A DNA stretch of 64,000 nt from DATHTC01 sp963746805. Its GTDB lineage: Bacteria; Actinomycetota; Thermoleophilia; Gaiellales; Gaiellaceae. The translations under genes and the position numbers were made by a program. Location: the NCBI GenBank assembly GCA_963746805.1, contig CAVVCQ010000001.1:1054001-1118000 (forward strand), in the 5' to 3' direction. The notes below the pieces were generated by a model. That model was given only the letters and a program-made list of their open reading frames with translations. It was not told the origin of the DNA and did not search any database. Positions 52,467 through 61,386 of the stretch are shown here, piece after piece; the stretch's first letter is position 1; each line of letters begins with the position of its first letter.

Positions 52467-53702
52467 GTGAGGCTCGTGCCGCTCGCCGCCCTGGCCGCGC
52501 TGGTCGCGCCGGCTCCGGCGCTCGCGGCCGAGATCGAGGACGCGGCGGAGGCGCTCCGGTCCGACCCGGTCTACGTCGACCCGCAGGCCGAGCGCGCGAT
52601 CACGCCCGTCGAGGCCGACCGGCTGCGCGACCGCATCCGGGTCGCCGAGGCCGGGCCGCTCTACGTCGCGATCCTCCCGCAGGACGCCGTCGAGGAGGCA
52701 GGCGGCGACCCCGACGCGGTGGTCGAGCGGCTCCACGACGAGCTCGGCCGCGACGGCACCTACGCGGTCGTCGTCGGGAACTCGCTCCGCGCGGGCAGCA
52801 CGGACGTCGAGGGCACCGGGGAACTCGCCGCGCAGGCCCTGGAACAGCACCGCGACGAAGGGGTGGCGCCGACGCTCGTGGCGTTCGTCGACGCCGTCGG
52901 CGCGGAGCAGAACCCGGAGACCGCGAGCGGTGACGGCGGCAGCGGTTTCCCGTGGGTGCTCGCCCTCCTGGTCGGGATCCCGGCCGTCGTCTTCCTCGTC
53001 GTACGTCGCCGGCGGGGCGCGGAGCGGCAGGCGGAGCTCGCCGAGGTGCGGGAGGAAGTGGAGGCCGACCTCGTCGCGCTCGCCGAGGACGTGAAGGCGC
53101 TCGACGCCGAGGTTGAACGGCCCGACGCCGACCCGCGGGCGAAGGAGGCATACACGCGCGCACTCGACCGCTACGAGGAGGCGTCGCGGACGTTCGAGCG
53201 GGCGCGCTCGGCCGAGGAGCTCGAGCCGGTCGCCGCGGCGCTCGAGGAGGGCCGCTGGGAGATGGCCGTCGCGAAGGCCGTGCTCGAGGGCCGCGAGCCG
53301 CCGGAGCGGACGCCGCCGTGCTTCTTCGACCCGCGCCACGGGCCGTCCGTCGCCGAGATCGAATGGGCGCCGCCGGGCGGGACGCCGCGGCCGGTCCCGG
53401 TCTGCGAGGACGACCGGCGCGCGCTCGAGCGCGGCGAGGAGCCGGCCGTCCGCGAGGTCAGCTCGCACGGCCGGCGCGTGCCGTACTGGCAGGCCGGGCC
53501 GGCCTACGGGCCGTACACGGGCGGCTTCTTCGGCGGCGGCATCCTCCCCGGGATCCTGATCGGCTCGATGCTCGGCGGCGGCCTCGGCGACCCGTTCGGC
53601 GGCGACGACGGCGGGGACGACGTCGGCGACCTCGGCGGCGGCGACTTCGGCGGGGACTTCGGCGGCGGCGGGGACTTCGGCGGCGGCGGGGGCGACTTCT
53701 GA
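52467..53702 (+). CDS. TPM-domain-like membrane protein with Gly/Asp-rich tail
   Basis: 411 residues. Signal peptide (LVPLAALAALVAPAPALAAE), an extracytoplasmic TPM-like alpha/beta domain (YVAILPQDAVEEAGGDPDAV), one membrane helix (FPWVLALLVGIPAVVFLVV, near 158-176), an Arg-rich and coiled-coil cytoplasmic region (AELAEVREEVEADLVALAED), a conserved CFFDPRHGPSV block and a C-terminal tail of Gly/Asp/Phe repeats (DFGGDFGGGGDFGGGGGDF). The TPM family includes PSII repair and envelope factors; role here unknown. Confidence 0.78.
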   Translation: MRLVPLAALAALVAPAPALAAEIEDAAEALRSDPVYVDPQAERAITPVEADRLRDRIRVAEAGPLYVAILPQDAVEEAGGDPDAVVERLHDELGRDGTYAVVVGNSLRAGSTDVEGTGELAAQALEQHRDEGVAPTLVAFVDAVGAEQNPETASGDGGSGFPWVLALLVGIPAVVFLVVRRRRGAERQAELAEVREEVEADLVALAEDVKALDAEVERPDADPRAKEAYTRALDRYEEASRTFERARSAEELEPVAAALEEGRWEMAVAKAVLEGREPPERTPPCFFDPRHGPSVAEIEWAPPGGTPRPVPVCEDDRRALERGEEPAVREVSSHGRRVPYWQAGPAYGPYTGGFFGGGILPGILIGSMLGGGLGDPFGGDDGGDDVGDLGGGDFGGDFGGGGDFGGGGGDF

Positions 53703-53719
53703 CGCGCTCCGGCGCGCGG

Positions 53720-53725
53720 TACGGT
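53720..53725 (+). promoter_or_regulatory. Leaderless -10 element of the amidohydrolase gene
   Basis: TACGGT, exactly 6 nt before GTG 53732, no Shine-Dalgarno. Confidence 0.5.
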
Positions 53726-53731
53726 CGCTCC

Positions 53732-54850
53732 GTGCGCACGATTGCGATCGCGGCCCTGGCGGCAGCGTTGCTCGCAGCGGCCCTCGCCGGCGGAGCCGCG
53801 CGTGACGACGCGAGCGCGCAGACGGCGCAGCCGGCGCTCCTCGTCGGCGGTGCGCGGGTCTTCGACGGCGTGCGGCTCGTCGCCGGGAACGCCGTGCTCG
53901 TGCGCGGTGGCCGCGTCGAGGCGATCGGCGGGTGGAACGCGCTCCGGCCGCGGGCCACCCGGACGAGGCGCTTCCCGGGCGCGACGATCCTCCCCGGCGT
54001 CGTCGACCTGCACGTCCACCTCGACGCGAGCTACGGCGTCCGCGCCGGCGTCACCACGGCCCGCAACCTGGGCGAGCCGCTCACCTCCCTCCCGCACCGC
54101 CCCGACGTCGCGGGGCGACAGCGGAAGCGGAGCGCAGGCCCGATCGTCAGCGTCCCCGGCGGGTACCCGGCCGTCCACTGGGGCGACGGGTTCGAGCTCG
54201 ACGTCGGGCCGCAGTCGGCGGAGCAGGTCGTCGCAACGCTGGCGGGCCGACATGCCGACGTCGTCAAGATCGCGCTCGAGCCCGGCCCGGGGAGCTGGCC
54301 GATGCTGTCCGCCGAGCAGGTGCGGGCGCTCGTCGCGGCGGCGCACGCGCGCGGCCTCCGCGTGACCGCGCACGTCCAGGGGCGGCGCGGCCTCGAGGTC
54401 GCGATCGCCGGCGGCGTCGACGAGCTCGCCCACATGCCGTGCGAGGACCCGCTCGCGGAGGAGCTGCGCGGCCTGGCGCGACGGGACGTCCCGATCGTGG
54501 CGACGCTGCGCGTGCAAACGGCGCGCTGCCGCTGGCGGGTCACGAACAGCCGCGCGTTCGCGGCGGCGGGCGGCACCGTCATGTACGGCAGCGACTACGG
54601 CGTTCCGGGCGTGCCGCTCGGGATCGACCACGGAGAGCTGCAGCTGCTGCGCCAGGCGCTGCCCGACAATCGCGCCGTCCTCGTGGCAGCGACGTCGGCT
54701 GCCGGCGCAAGGATCGGCGGCGGCGTCGGCCGCCTGGCGCCCGGCGGGCCCGCCGACCTGTTCGTCGTCCGCGGCAACCCGCTGCGGAGCCTCGACGCGC
54801 TGAAGGACGTCGCGCTCGTACTCGTCGGCGGAGCGACGCCGCGGGCCTAG
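53732..54850 (+). CDS. Secreted amidohydrolase-family protein
   Basis: 372 residues with a signal peptide (TIAIAALAAALLAAALAGGA). Amidohydrolase barrel with metal motif LPGVVDLHVHLDA, VTAHVQGRRGLEVAI (second His), DELAHMPCED and the catalytic Asp in MYGSDYGVPG; composite beta domain at both ends (LLVGGARVFDG, PADLFVVRGNPL). Imidazolonepropionase-like/prolidase-like subgroup. Extracytoplasmic location is unusual for metabolic amidohydrolases and suggests a scavenging role. Confidence 0.87.
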   Translation: MRTIAIAALAAALLAAALAGGAARDDASAQTAQPALLVGGARVFDGVRLVAGNAVLVRGGRVEAIGGWNALRPRATRTRRFPGATILPGVVDLHVHLDASYGVRAGVTTARNLGEPLTSLPHRPDVAGRQRKRSAGPIVSVPGGYPAVHWGDGFELDVGPQSAEQVVATLAGRHADVVKIALEPGPGSWPMLSAEQVRALVAAAHARGLRVTAHVQGRRGLEVAIAGGVDELAHMPCEDPLAEELRGLARRDVPIVATLRVQTARCRWRVTNSRAFAAAGGTVMYGSDYGVPGVPLGIDHGELQLLRQALPDNRAVLVAATSAAGARIGGGVGRLAPGGPADLFVVRGNPLRSLDALKDVALVLVGGATPRA

Positions 54851-55035
54851 CGCGGCGGCTGGCGCCGCCGCCAGCGGTGCAGCTGCTTCGACTTGCCGAC
54901 CGACTTCGGCACCTCGGGCGCGGGCGGCGGATCGTGCTCCTCGAGCCAGCGCGCGGCCTCGTCGTCCGAGTCGACCCCGGTCGTGCGCTCGCGCTCCCCG
55001 CGCCGCTTCGCCGCCTCTCGCCGCCGGTCGGCCAT
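54847..55035 (-). CDS. Small basic/acidic conserved hypothetical protein
   Basis: 62 residues, start ATG 55035. Arg-rich N-terminus (DRRREAAKRRGERERTTG), acidic centre (DSDDEAARWLEEHDPPP) and basic C-terminus. No known domain. Kept as real because a TAGGCT -10-like element lies 7 nt before the ATG (55043-55048) and codon usage fits; it overlaps the convergent amidohydrolase by 4 nt. Confidence 0.6.
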   Translation of the reverse strand: MADRRREAAKRRGERERTTGVDSDDEAARWLEEHDPPPAPEVPKSVGKSKQLHRWRRRQPPR

Positions 55036-55042
55036 GCCCGAA

Positions 55043-55048
55043 AGCCTA
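55043..55048 (-). promoter_or_regulatory. Leaderless -10 element of the 62-residue gene
   Basis: TAGGCT on the minus strand, 7 nt before ATG 55035; it contains the stop codon of the HPP gene. Confidence 0.45.
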
Positions 55049-55684
55049 GGCGGGCGCCCCCCACGCCGGCGCCGGCACGCCGATCGCGCGGTTCAGGAGC
55101 CAGCAGGAGACGGTGAGGAGGACGACGCCGACCGCGACCGCGAGCATCTGCTCCGGTTCGGCGAGCAGGCCCGAGCTGACGATGATCGTCGTCGCGCCCG
55201 CGGGCGGGTGCGCCGAGCGCAGCAGTCGCAGGACGCCGCCGGTGAGCCCGACCGACAGCGCGACCGCCCCCACGCGCGCGGGCGTGATCCCCTCGACGAA
55301 CGCGCTGGGCGCATCGAGGAGCCCGAACGCCGCCAGGGACAGGGCCGCGGCCACGATCGCCGTGAGGTGGCCGACGATCGTGTTGCGCGGGCTCGCGACC
55401 TCCGCGAGCGGCGTCTCGAAGCACAGGAACGCCGTCGCGCCGAGGCTCGGGAAGACGAGCGGCTCGGACACGATCCAGGCGATCGTCCCGCTCACCGCCA
55501 GCGCGAGGAACGACCCGATCGCGGTCACGACCGCGTTCCCGCGGTTCCCCCAGCGCCGGTAGAGCATGGCGCTCAGCCCCGTCCGGCCGGGCACGCCGAC
55601 GAGCGAACCGCGCCGCTGCAGGACGCGAACGGAGGCGTCGCCGAACTCGGCGAGGGTGTCGACCTGCCGCTGGGAGTCGATCAC
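55046..55684 (-). CDS. HPP-family integral membrane protein
   Basis: 212 residues from GTG 55684. Four to five membrane helices; the name-giving HPP tripeptide is present in LRSAHPPAGATTIIVSSGLL, preceded by FPSLGATAFLCFETPLAEVA. Family members include chloroplast/cyanobacterial nitrite transporters. The N-terminal cytoplasmic 35 residues (VDTLAEFGDASVRVLQRRG) are extra. Confidence 0.88.
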   Translation of the reverse strand: MIDSQRQVDTLAEFGDASVRVLQRRGSLVGVPGRTGLSAMLYRRWGNRGNAVVTAIGSFLALAVSGTIAWIVSEPLVFPSLGATAFLCFETPLAEVASPRNTIVGHLTAIVAAALSLAAFGLLDAPSAFVEGITPARVGAVALSVGLTGGVLRLLRSAHPPAGATTIIVSSGLLAEPEQMLAVAVGVVLLTVSCWLLNRAIGVPAPAWGAPA

Positions 55685-55716
55685 GTGGCGGCGACCGTAC
55701 CGCGGCCATCGGCGGG

Positions 55717-55722
55717 TAGCCT
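55717..55722 (+). promoter_or_regulatory. Leaderless -10 element of the MFS gene
   Basis: TAGCCT, exactly 6 nt before ATG 55729, no Shine-Dalgarno. Confidence 0.5.
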
Positions 55723-55728
55723 CGGCCG

Positions 55729-57118
55729 ATGCGCCTGCTGCTGGCCTACATCCGCGTGCTGAACCCGCGGCTCCCCCGCTCCGTCCAGATCCTCCAGGCC
55801 GGCGGCCTCGCAAACTCGTTCGGGAACGGCCTCGCGATTCCGTTCCTCTTCATCTACCTGCACAACGTCCGCGGGATCGGGCTCGGGACAGCAGGCCTGG
55901 TGATCGCGACGAACGGCGCCGTCAGCCTCGTCGCTGGGCCCGTCCTCGGGGCGATGATCGACCGGATCGGCGGCCGCAGGGTCCTCGCGTTCTCGCTGAC
56001 GACGATGGCGGTCGGGTACGGCCTCTACCCGTTCGTGACCGAGCCGTGGCAGGCGTTCGGCGCCGCCGCGATCGCAGGCATCGGCAACGGCGGCTTCTGG
56101 CCGAGCCAGTCGAGCCTGATCGCCGGCCTCACGCCGCCCGGACAAGCGGCACACGGCCTTCGCGACGCAGCGCGTGATGATGAACCTCGGCATCGGGCTC
56201 GGCGGACTGGTGGGCGGCCTGATCGCGAGCGCCGACAGCCCCGGGACGTTCCAGACGCTGTTCCTCCTCGACGCGGTGACGTTCCTCGTCTTCGTCGGCG
56301 CGCTCGCGTTCGTCCCCGACCCGCCGCGCCACGCGGCCGACGGGCACGAGGGCCGGCCGGGGAGCTACCGCGACGTGCTCCGCCACCGCATCTTCGTCGG
56401 CGTGCTCGCGCTCAACTTCGTCTTCATCTTCGCCGGGATGGCGCAGCTCGAGACGTTCCCGGCCTACGCGAAGAACTTCGCCGGCGTGAGCGAGCTCGGG
56501 ATCGGGATCGCGTTCTTCGCCAACACGCTCGTGATCGTGCTGGCGCAGCTGCCGATCGCGCACGCGCTGTCGGGCCGGCGGCGGATGCCGACGCTGGCGG
56601 TGCTCGGGGTCGTCTGGGCCGGATCGTGGGCGCTCGTCCCGCTGGCCGGGACGTGGTTCGAGGGTGGAGCCGCCTTCGCCGTGCTCGTGATCGCGATCAC
56701 GGCGTTCGGCATCGGCGAGTGCCTCCACGGGACGGTGCAGGCGCCGCTCGTCGCCGATCTCGCGAACCCGCGGCTGCTCGGCCGCTACATGGCGCTCTCG
56801 GCCTGGTCGTGGAGCGTCGCGTTCACCCTCGGCCCGGCCGCCGGCGGCTACGGCCTCGAGCACGCCCCCCAGGCGTTCTGGCTCGTCGCCGCCGCCGTCT
56901 GCCTCGGGGCCGGCGGAGCCGCCCTGCTCCTCGAGCGCGCGCTGCCGCGCGGTGTTCGCCGGACGCCCGGGCGCGCGCCTGGCGAGCAGGCTTTCGGGAT
57001 ACCATCGGGAACGCAGATGCCGACGATGGAAGACCCGCTCAGTACCAATGCCCACGCTGCCCCGGATACGGCGCACGCGACCGCGGCTGGCCTCGAGCGA
57101 GGTCACGGCTCCGCCTGA
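55729..57118 (+). CDS. MFS transporter, frameshifted near 56141
   Basis: About 460 residues and twelve helices when two frames are joined. First frame: NSFGNGLAIPFLFIYLHNV and MFS loop 2-3 GPVLGAMIDRIGGRRVLA; second frame from about 56141: DKRHTAFATQRVMMNLGIGL, then helices 5-12. One extra G in CCC-G-GAC restores LTPPDKRHTAF. Its last 70 bp overlap the corA start. Substrate unknown. Confidence 0.85.
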
Positions 57119-58034
57119 GCCGCGGCTCGCCGAAGTCACCGCGCACGGCCTGACCTGGGCGCATCTCGACGCGCCCCGGTTCGGCGAGGCGACCGAGCTC
57201 GCGGTGCGCTTCGGCTGGCACGAGCTCGACCTCGAGGACGTCCTCTCGAAGCGTCAGCGGCCGAAGATCGACGAGTACCCGGACTACCTCTTCTCCGTCC
57301 TCCACTTCCCTCGCTACGACAAGGAGATCGGGCGCCTGAACGCGGCCGAGCTCGACGTCTTCCTCGGGCGCGACTACGTGGTCACGCTGCCGAACGTCGA
57401 GCTGCTGCCCGTCTCACGGCTCTTCCACCGGGTCGAGGACGACGAGCGCCTGCGCGACGACCTGTTCGGCAAGGGCTCGGGCTACCTGCTCTACCACGTC
57501 CTCGACGACCTCTTCGACTACTGCTTCCCGATCCTCGACAAGATCGGGCACAAGCTCGACCGGATCGAGGACGAGCTGTTCGAGGGCGCCGCGCAGGAGG
57601 TCGTCCGGGACATCTCCAACGTGAAGCAGGAGATCATCTCGTACCGGAAGATCATCAAGCCCGAGCGTGCGACGCTGCGCCTGCTCGAGCGGCGCGTGGA
57701 GCGGTTCCTCCCCGAGGAGCTGGAGATCTACTACGACGACATCGTCGACGCCTCCGAGCGGATCTGGGACCTGCTCGACAACTACAAGGAGGTCGCCGAC
57801 GCGCTCGAGCAAACGAACGAGTCGGTGATCTCGCACCGCCAGAACGACGTTCTGCGCCTGCTCACGATCATCAGCGTGACGGTGCTGCCGCTGACGCTGA
57901 TCACGAGCGTCTTCGGGATGAACGTCCTCTTCCCCGGCGAGGGCACGCACGAGGCGTTCTGGATCATCCTCGCGCTGCTCGTGGCCACGCTCGTGGGCAT
58001 GGTCGGGTTCTTCCGCTACAAGCGCTGGCTGTAG
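57048..58034 (+). CDS. corA: CorA-family divalent cation channel
   Basis: 328 residues. N-terminal cytoplasmic alpha/beta domain, long stalk helix (EVADALEQTNESVISHRQND), two C-terminal membrane helices and the selectivity signature FGMN in TSVFGMNVLFPGEG. Transports Mg2+ or Co2+. ATG 57048 is inside the MFS gene; homology begins a little later, so a downstream start is possible. Confidence 0.94.
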   Translation: MPTLPRIRRTRPRLASSEVTAPPEPRLAEVTAHGLTWAHLDAPRFGEATELAVRFGWHELDLEDVLSKRQRPKIDEYPDYLFSVLHFPRYDKEIGRLNAAELDVFLGRDYVVTLPNVELLPVSRLFHRVEDDERLRDDLFGKGSGYLLYHVLDDLFDYCFPILDKIGHKLDRIEDELFEGAAQEVVRDISNVKQEIISYRKIIKPERATLRLLERRVERFLPEELEIYYDDIVDASERIWDLLDNYKEVADALEQTNESVISHRQNDVLRLLTIISVTVLPLTLITSVFGMNVLFPGEGTHEAFWIILALLVATLVGMVGFFRYKRWL

Positions 58035-58050
58035 GCGAACCGCTCGCCGT

Positions 58051-58089
58051 CCGTGGACGAGACGATATCGTCTCCTCGATCATCCACGG
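58051..58089 (+). promoter_or_regulatory. Nested palindromes between corA and the matrixin-like gene
   Basis: A perfect 16-bp palindrome GAGACGATATCGTCTC (58059-58074) sits inside an outer repeat CCGTGGA (58051-58057) / TCCACGG (58083-58089), which ends 14 nt before ATG 58104 and abuts its GGAGGGGAGG. It may be the corA terminator or a dimeric operator or RNA switch for the protease gene. Confidence 0.6.
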
Positions 58090-58103
58090 AGGGGAGGACG
58101 GGA

Positions 58104-58811
58104 ATGAACAGGTTCGTTCCGCTTGTGGTGGGGGCGCTGCTCGTCGTGCTCGGCACCGCCGGTGGCGCGTCGGCGCAGGTGACCCCACTGACCGTGGCAC
58201 CGACGCCTGCGGACACCGACAGCGTGCTGCTCCTGCACGGCGCGTTCACGTATCCGGGCTACTGGTGGGACCACACGGAGCTCACGGCCGCCGTGCAGGC
58301 GCATCCGAAGGTGTCCGCGGACTCGCTCGCCGCCGTGCACCAGGCGATCGCGGACTGGGACTCCGCGCTCGACGAGGCGTTCGACGGCCTGATCACGCTG
58401 ACCGACGTGACCGACCAGTACACCGCGAAGCACAAGGCGGACATCGTGCTCCACTACAACCCGACGGCCGGGGGCACGGTGTTCGGCGGCTACGCCATCT
58501 GCGGCGACCACAAGTGCCCGAACATCATCGTCCGCTCGGATCTCCCACCGAGCCTCGGTCTCGATCCGTACTCGCCGCAGTACCTCTACTACGTGACGAT
58601 GCACGAGCTCGGCCACGCGCTCGGCCTCGGCCACGGCGAGCCGCTGTTCGAGTCCACCGACCTGATGGGCTACGGCTGGAGCCGGGCGAACGGGATCGTG
58701 CCCACGCTCTCCGAGTGTGACCTGGAGGGGATCGGGGTCGTCTTCGCCTGGGCCCTCGAGGGCGTCGACCCGTACCCGCCGACCGACCCGCGCGTCTTCT
58801 GCCACGACTAG
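58104..58811 (+). CDS. Secreted matrixin-like (M10) zinc metalloprotease
   Basis: 235 residues with a signal peptide (VPLVVGALLVVLGTAGGASA). Zinc motif HELGHALGLGH with Met-turn TDLMGYGW defines a matrixin/metzincin fold. Four Cys are spaced in the catalytic half (ICGDHKCPN, SECDLEG, FCHD). Start ATG 58104 chosen by its strong Shine-Dalgarno. Third secreted metzincin in this window; not a close paralogue of the M43 pair. Confidence 0.9.
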   Translation: MNRFVPLVVGALLVVLGTAGGASAQVTPLTVAPTPADTDSVLLLHGAFTYPGYWWDHTELTAAVQAHPKVSADSLAAVHQAIADWDSALDEAFDGLITLTDVTDQYTAKHKADIVLHYNPTAGGTVFGGYAICGDHKCPNIIVRSDLPPSLGLDPYSPQYLYYVTMHELGHALGLGHGEPLFESTDLMGYGWSRANGIVPTLSECDLEGIGVVFAWALEGVDPYPPTDPRVFCHD

Positions 58812-58819
58812 ATCGCGCT

Positions 58820-58853
58820 CCCGCCCGAGGGGACACGGTTCCCCTCGGGCGGG
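58820..58853 (+). terminator. Terminator after the matrixin-like gene
   Basis: CCCGCCCGAGGGG and CCCCTCGGGCGGG form a perfect 13-bp stem with an 8-nt loop, 8 nt after the stop. The rest of the 292-bp spacer to 59103 holds two CCCCTTTCG direct repeats (59013-59021, 59038-59046) and otherwise nothing I recognise. Confidence 0.85.
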
Positions 58854-59012
58854 GCGAGCTCGGCTCCGTCCTCGCCGCCCGGGGGGCGGAGCGTCGCTCG
58901 CCCCCGGGGAGGAGGCGGTCTCCGAGGAGATGCCGCGATCGGCCGACGCTTCCGCCGCGCTCCCGAAGATCACTCGTCCCAGGGAGCCCCGCCGGCCGCG
59001 GCAGCCGCGAAT

Positions 59013-59046
59013 CCCCTTTCGTAGGGGTACAGCGTTCCCCCTTTCG
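59013..59046 (+). repeat. Two CCCCTTTCG direct repeats upstream of the GspE-N gene
   Basis: Identical nonamers start 25 nt apart, 58-91 nt before ATG 59104. The first also pairs with GGGG just downstream. A possible regulator-binding site. Confidence 0.4.
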
Positions 59047-59103
59047 GCCGATGCCTTCTGACGCGGCGAGGTCCCTCGCCGGCTGCGGCAAAGGAGCCCC
59101 TCG

Positions 59104-59574
59104 ATGAACCCCGGCGTGTCGACGTTCCAGCTCTTCGCCCACTCGGACGGCTCGGCGCCGCCCGCGCGCCTCGGCGACCTGCTCGTCCGCAAGGGCCTGA
59201 TCACCGAGGCCCAGCTCACGCAGGCGCTGACCGAGAGCCGCACCACCGGCGAGCTCGTCGGCCAGGTGCTCCTGCGTCACCGCTGGGTCTTCGAGGACGA
59301 GCTCGCGCGCACCCTCGCCCAGCAATGGTCGCTGCCGTACCTCAACCTCCTCTCCGTCGGCGTCGACTGGGGCGCGGCGCAGCTGCTCCCGGCGGACGTG
59401 GGCCGACGCATGGCCGCCATCCCGGTCCGCTTCCTCGGGGCCGGCGTCCAGGTGGCGTTCGCGGACCCGTCCGACGAGACGGCGGTCGAGGCGGTGCAGG
59501 AGCACGTCGGGCCGGTCTCTCTCGCGGTCGCAGAGCTCTCGCACATCGAGCTGCTCTGGAACCGCGCGAAGTAG
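59104..59574 (+). CDS. Stand-alone GspE/PilB N-terminal (MshEN-like) domain protein
   Basis: 156 residues: RLGDLLVRKGLITEAQLTQA is the classic T2SSE_N opening, with LVGQVLLRHRWVFEDELARTL and QLLPADVGRRMAAIPVRFLG completing the domain. The ATPase part of GspE/PilB is absent. MshEN domains bind c-di-GMP in several systems, so a c-di-GMP sensor is possible. AAAGGAG precedes ATG 59104. No pilus or secretion genes are nearby. Confidence 0.85.
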   Translation: MNPGVSTFQLFAHSDGSAPPARLGDLLVRKGLITEAQLTQALTESRTTGELVGQVLLRHRWVFEDELARTLAQQWSLPYLNLLSVGVDWGAAQLLPADVGRRMAAIPVRFLGAGVQVAFADPSDETAVEAVQEHVGPVSLAVAELSHIELLWNRAK

Positions 59575-59615
59575 CGCCCACGCAAATCCTTCACCGATCG
59601 CGAACATGATCCGTC

Positions 59616-60533
59616 GTGCGGAGGCGCGACACTCTGCGCGTGCGTCGCCTCGCCCTCCTCGCCATCTTCGCCCTCCTCGCCATCTTCGCGCTGCTGGCGG
59701 GCTGCGGCGGGGACGCGGACGACGATGCCGCCTCGCCCGGCGGCTCGACGCCCACGGGGACGGCACCGACGCCGACCACGGCGACCGACCCCGAGCCGGC
59801 GCCCGCACAGAGCCGCGTCGCCGTCTACTTCATCCGCGGCGAGAAGCTCGGCGTCGGCGTGCGGCAGGCCGAGGGCCAGGCCGTGGCGCGGGCCGCGCTG
59901 GAGGCGCTCCTGGCGGCGCCCAGCGACGAGGAGCGCGACGCCGGCATGACGACGGAGATCCCGGACGGGACGGAGCTGCTCGACCTCGCCGTCGCGGACG
60001 GCACCGCCACGGTCGATCTCTCCGGCGCGTTCGCCGACGGCGGCGGCTCGGCGTCGATGCAGGCGCGCGTCGCGCAGGTCGTGGCGACGCTGACCCAGTT
60101 CCCGAGCATCGAGCGCGTCGCCTTCCGGCTCGACGGCGAGCCGGTGACGGCGATCGGCGGCGAGGGCGTGGCCGTCGACCCGCCGCTCGGCCGCGGGGAC
60201 ATCGAGGCGCAGACGCCGGCGATCCTCGTCGAGTCGCCGGCGGTCGGCGAGACCGTATCGTCGCCGCTGAGGATCCGGGGGACGGCGAACACCTTCGAGG
60301 CCAACTTCCGCGTGTCGGTCACCGCCGCCGACGGCACGACGCTCTACGACAGCTTCGTCACTGCCACGTCCGGCAGCGGCGTGCGCGGCACCTTCGACGA
60401 AACCTTCGCGCTCGAGGACGCGACCGCCGGGCCCGTGACGCTGACCGTGTGGGAGGACAACCAGAGCTCGGGCGAGGGCGGCACCCCGCCACGCATGCAC
60501 GTGGTCGAGATCCCCCTCGAGCTCACGGGCTAG
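59616..60533 (+). CDS. Lipoprotein with GerMN and Gmad2 domains
   Basis: 305 residues. The signal sequence has a duplicated LLAIFA segment and a lipobox LLAGC. After a Thr/Pro linker comes a GerMN (sporulation/spore germination) domain (RVAVYFIRGEKLGVGVRQAE, AFADGGGSASMQARVAQVVA) and a C-terminal Gmad2 immunoglobulin-like domain (SPAVGETVSSPLRIRGTANT). In non-sporulating actinobacteria such lipoproteins (LpqB-like) act at the cell surface. GTG 59640 is an alternative start closer to the signal peptide. Confidence 0.88.
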   Translation: MRRRDTLRVRRLALLAIFALLAIFALLAGCGGDADDDAASPGGSTPTGTAPTPTTATDPEPAPAQSRVAVYFIRGEKLGVGVRQAEGQAVARAALEALLAAPSDEERDAGMTTEIPDGTELLDLAVADGTATVDLSGAFADGGGSASMQARVAQVVATLTQFPSIERVAFRLDGEPVTAIGGEGVAVDPPLGRGDIEAQTPAILVESPAVGETVSSPLRIRGTANTFEANFRVSVTAADGTTLYDSFVTATSGSGVRGTFDETFALEDATAGPVTLTVWEDNQSSGEGGTPPRMHVVEIPLELTG

Positions 60534-61331
60534 CGGACGCGTACCCGGCGCGTGACGGGCCGAGCAGCCGCGCCTTCCCACGTCGCCACCGACCGTCACG
60601 ACCAGCGTCGCGCCGCTCGCCGTCGCGGGCAGCCGCCAGGCGCACCGGCCCGAGCGGGCGAGGACGCGGCCCCGCAGTCTGGCGGTGCAGGCGAGCGTCG
60701 TGGGAGGCTCGCGCGAGCCGTCGCTCAGGACCACGGCGACCGCGGCCGTGACCCGACGCCCGGCGCGCGCGGCACCGACGCCGGCGATCACCCGCGCGAT
60801 ACCGGGCAGCGCGAAGGACGCAGGCTCGTCGTCGGGCGCATAGTCGATGGTGCCTTCGAGGTCGAGATCGCCCGCCGACGCGACGACGACGAAGTCGAAC
60901 GCGCGCGAGCCTCGCAGCGCGGCCCGCCCCACCGTGACGGTGAGCACGCTCTGGGCGTACGACGCGCGCACTGCGGCCCCGGCGACCTCCTGCCAGAGCG
61001 CGTCCTGCCAGGCCTCGAGCCGTGCGCCCTCGGCGTCGGCCCGGAGCGCGAGCTCGGTCCCCTCGGGTCCCGTCGTCTCGTCGCGGTCGGCGTCGAGGAG
61101 GATCGTGACGAGCTCCGCATCGCGGGCGAGCGCCGGCGTCCCCGCGAAGCGAACGGCGAAGACGACGGCGCCGCGGGCGCGCGTCGCCTCGACCCGGACG
61201 ATGTCGGGAGCGTCGCCGCTGTCGCCCGCCTCGTCCTCGACGACCACCGGTTCGGCCGCACGGGACGGCGAAGCCGCGGTCAGTGCCGCGGCGGCCACGC
61301 ACAACACGACGAGCGCACGCACCCTCGCCAC
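60530..61331 (-). CDS. Secreted beta-rich protein, unknown, frameshifted near 60588
   Basis: About 266 residues. Signal peptide (VRALVVLCVAAAALTAASPS), then a beta-rich domain (DAPDIVRVEATRARGAVVFA, ELVTILLDADRDETTGPEG) similar in style to DOMON-like extracellular domains, and a C-terminal Ig-like part with two Cys (LACTARLRG, GRCAWRLPA). A +1 shift near 60588 gives a sensible end ATWEGAAARPVTRRVRVR and a TAG that interlocks with the GerMN stop. Start GTG 61331 or 61322. No family recognised with confidence. Confidence 0.65.
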
Positions 61332-61373
61332 GATCGTGCGCCGTCGCGGGCACGTGGTCAACCGTCGCTCGCA

Positions 61374-61379
61374 TAGGCT
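61374..61379 (+). promoter_or_regulatory. Leaderless -10 element of the HIT gene
   Basis: TAGGCT, 7 nt before GTG 61387, no Shine-Dalgarno. Confidence 0.5.
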
Positions 61380-61386
61380 CAGCGCC

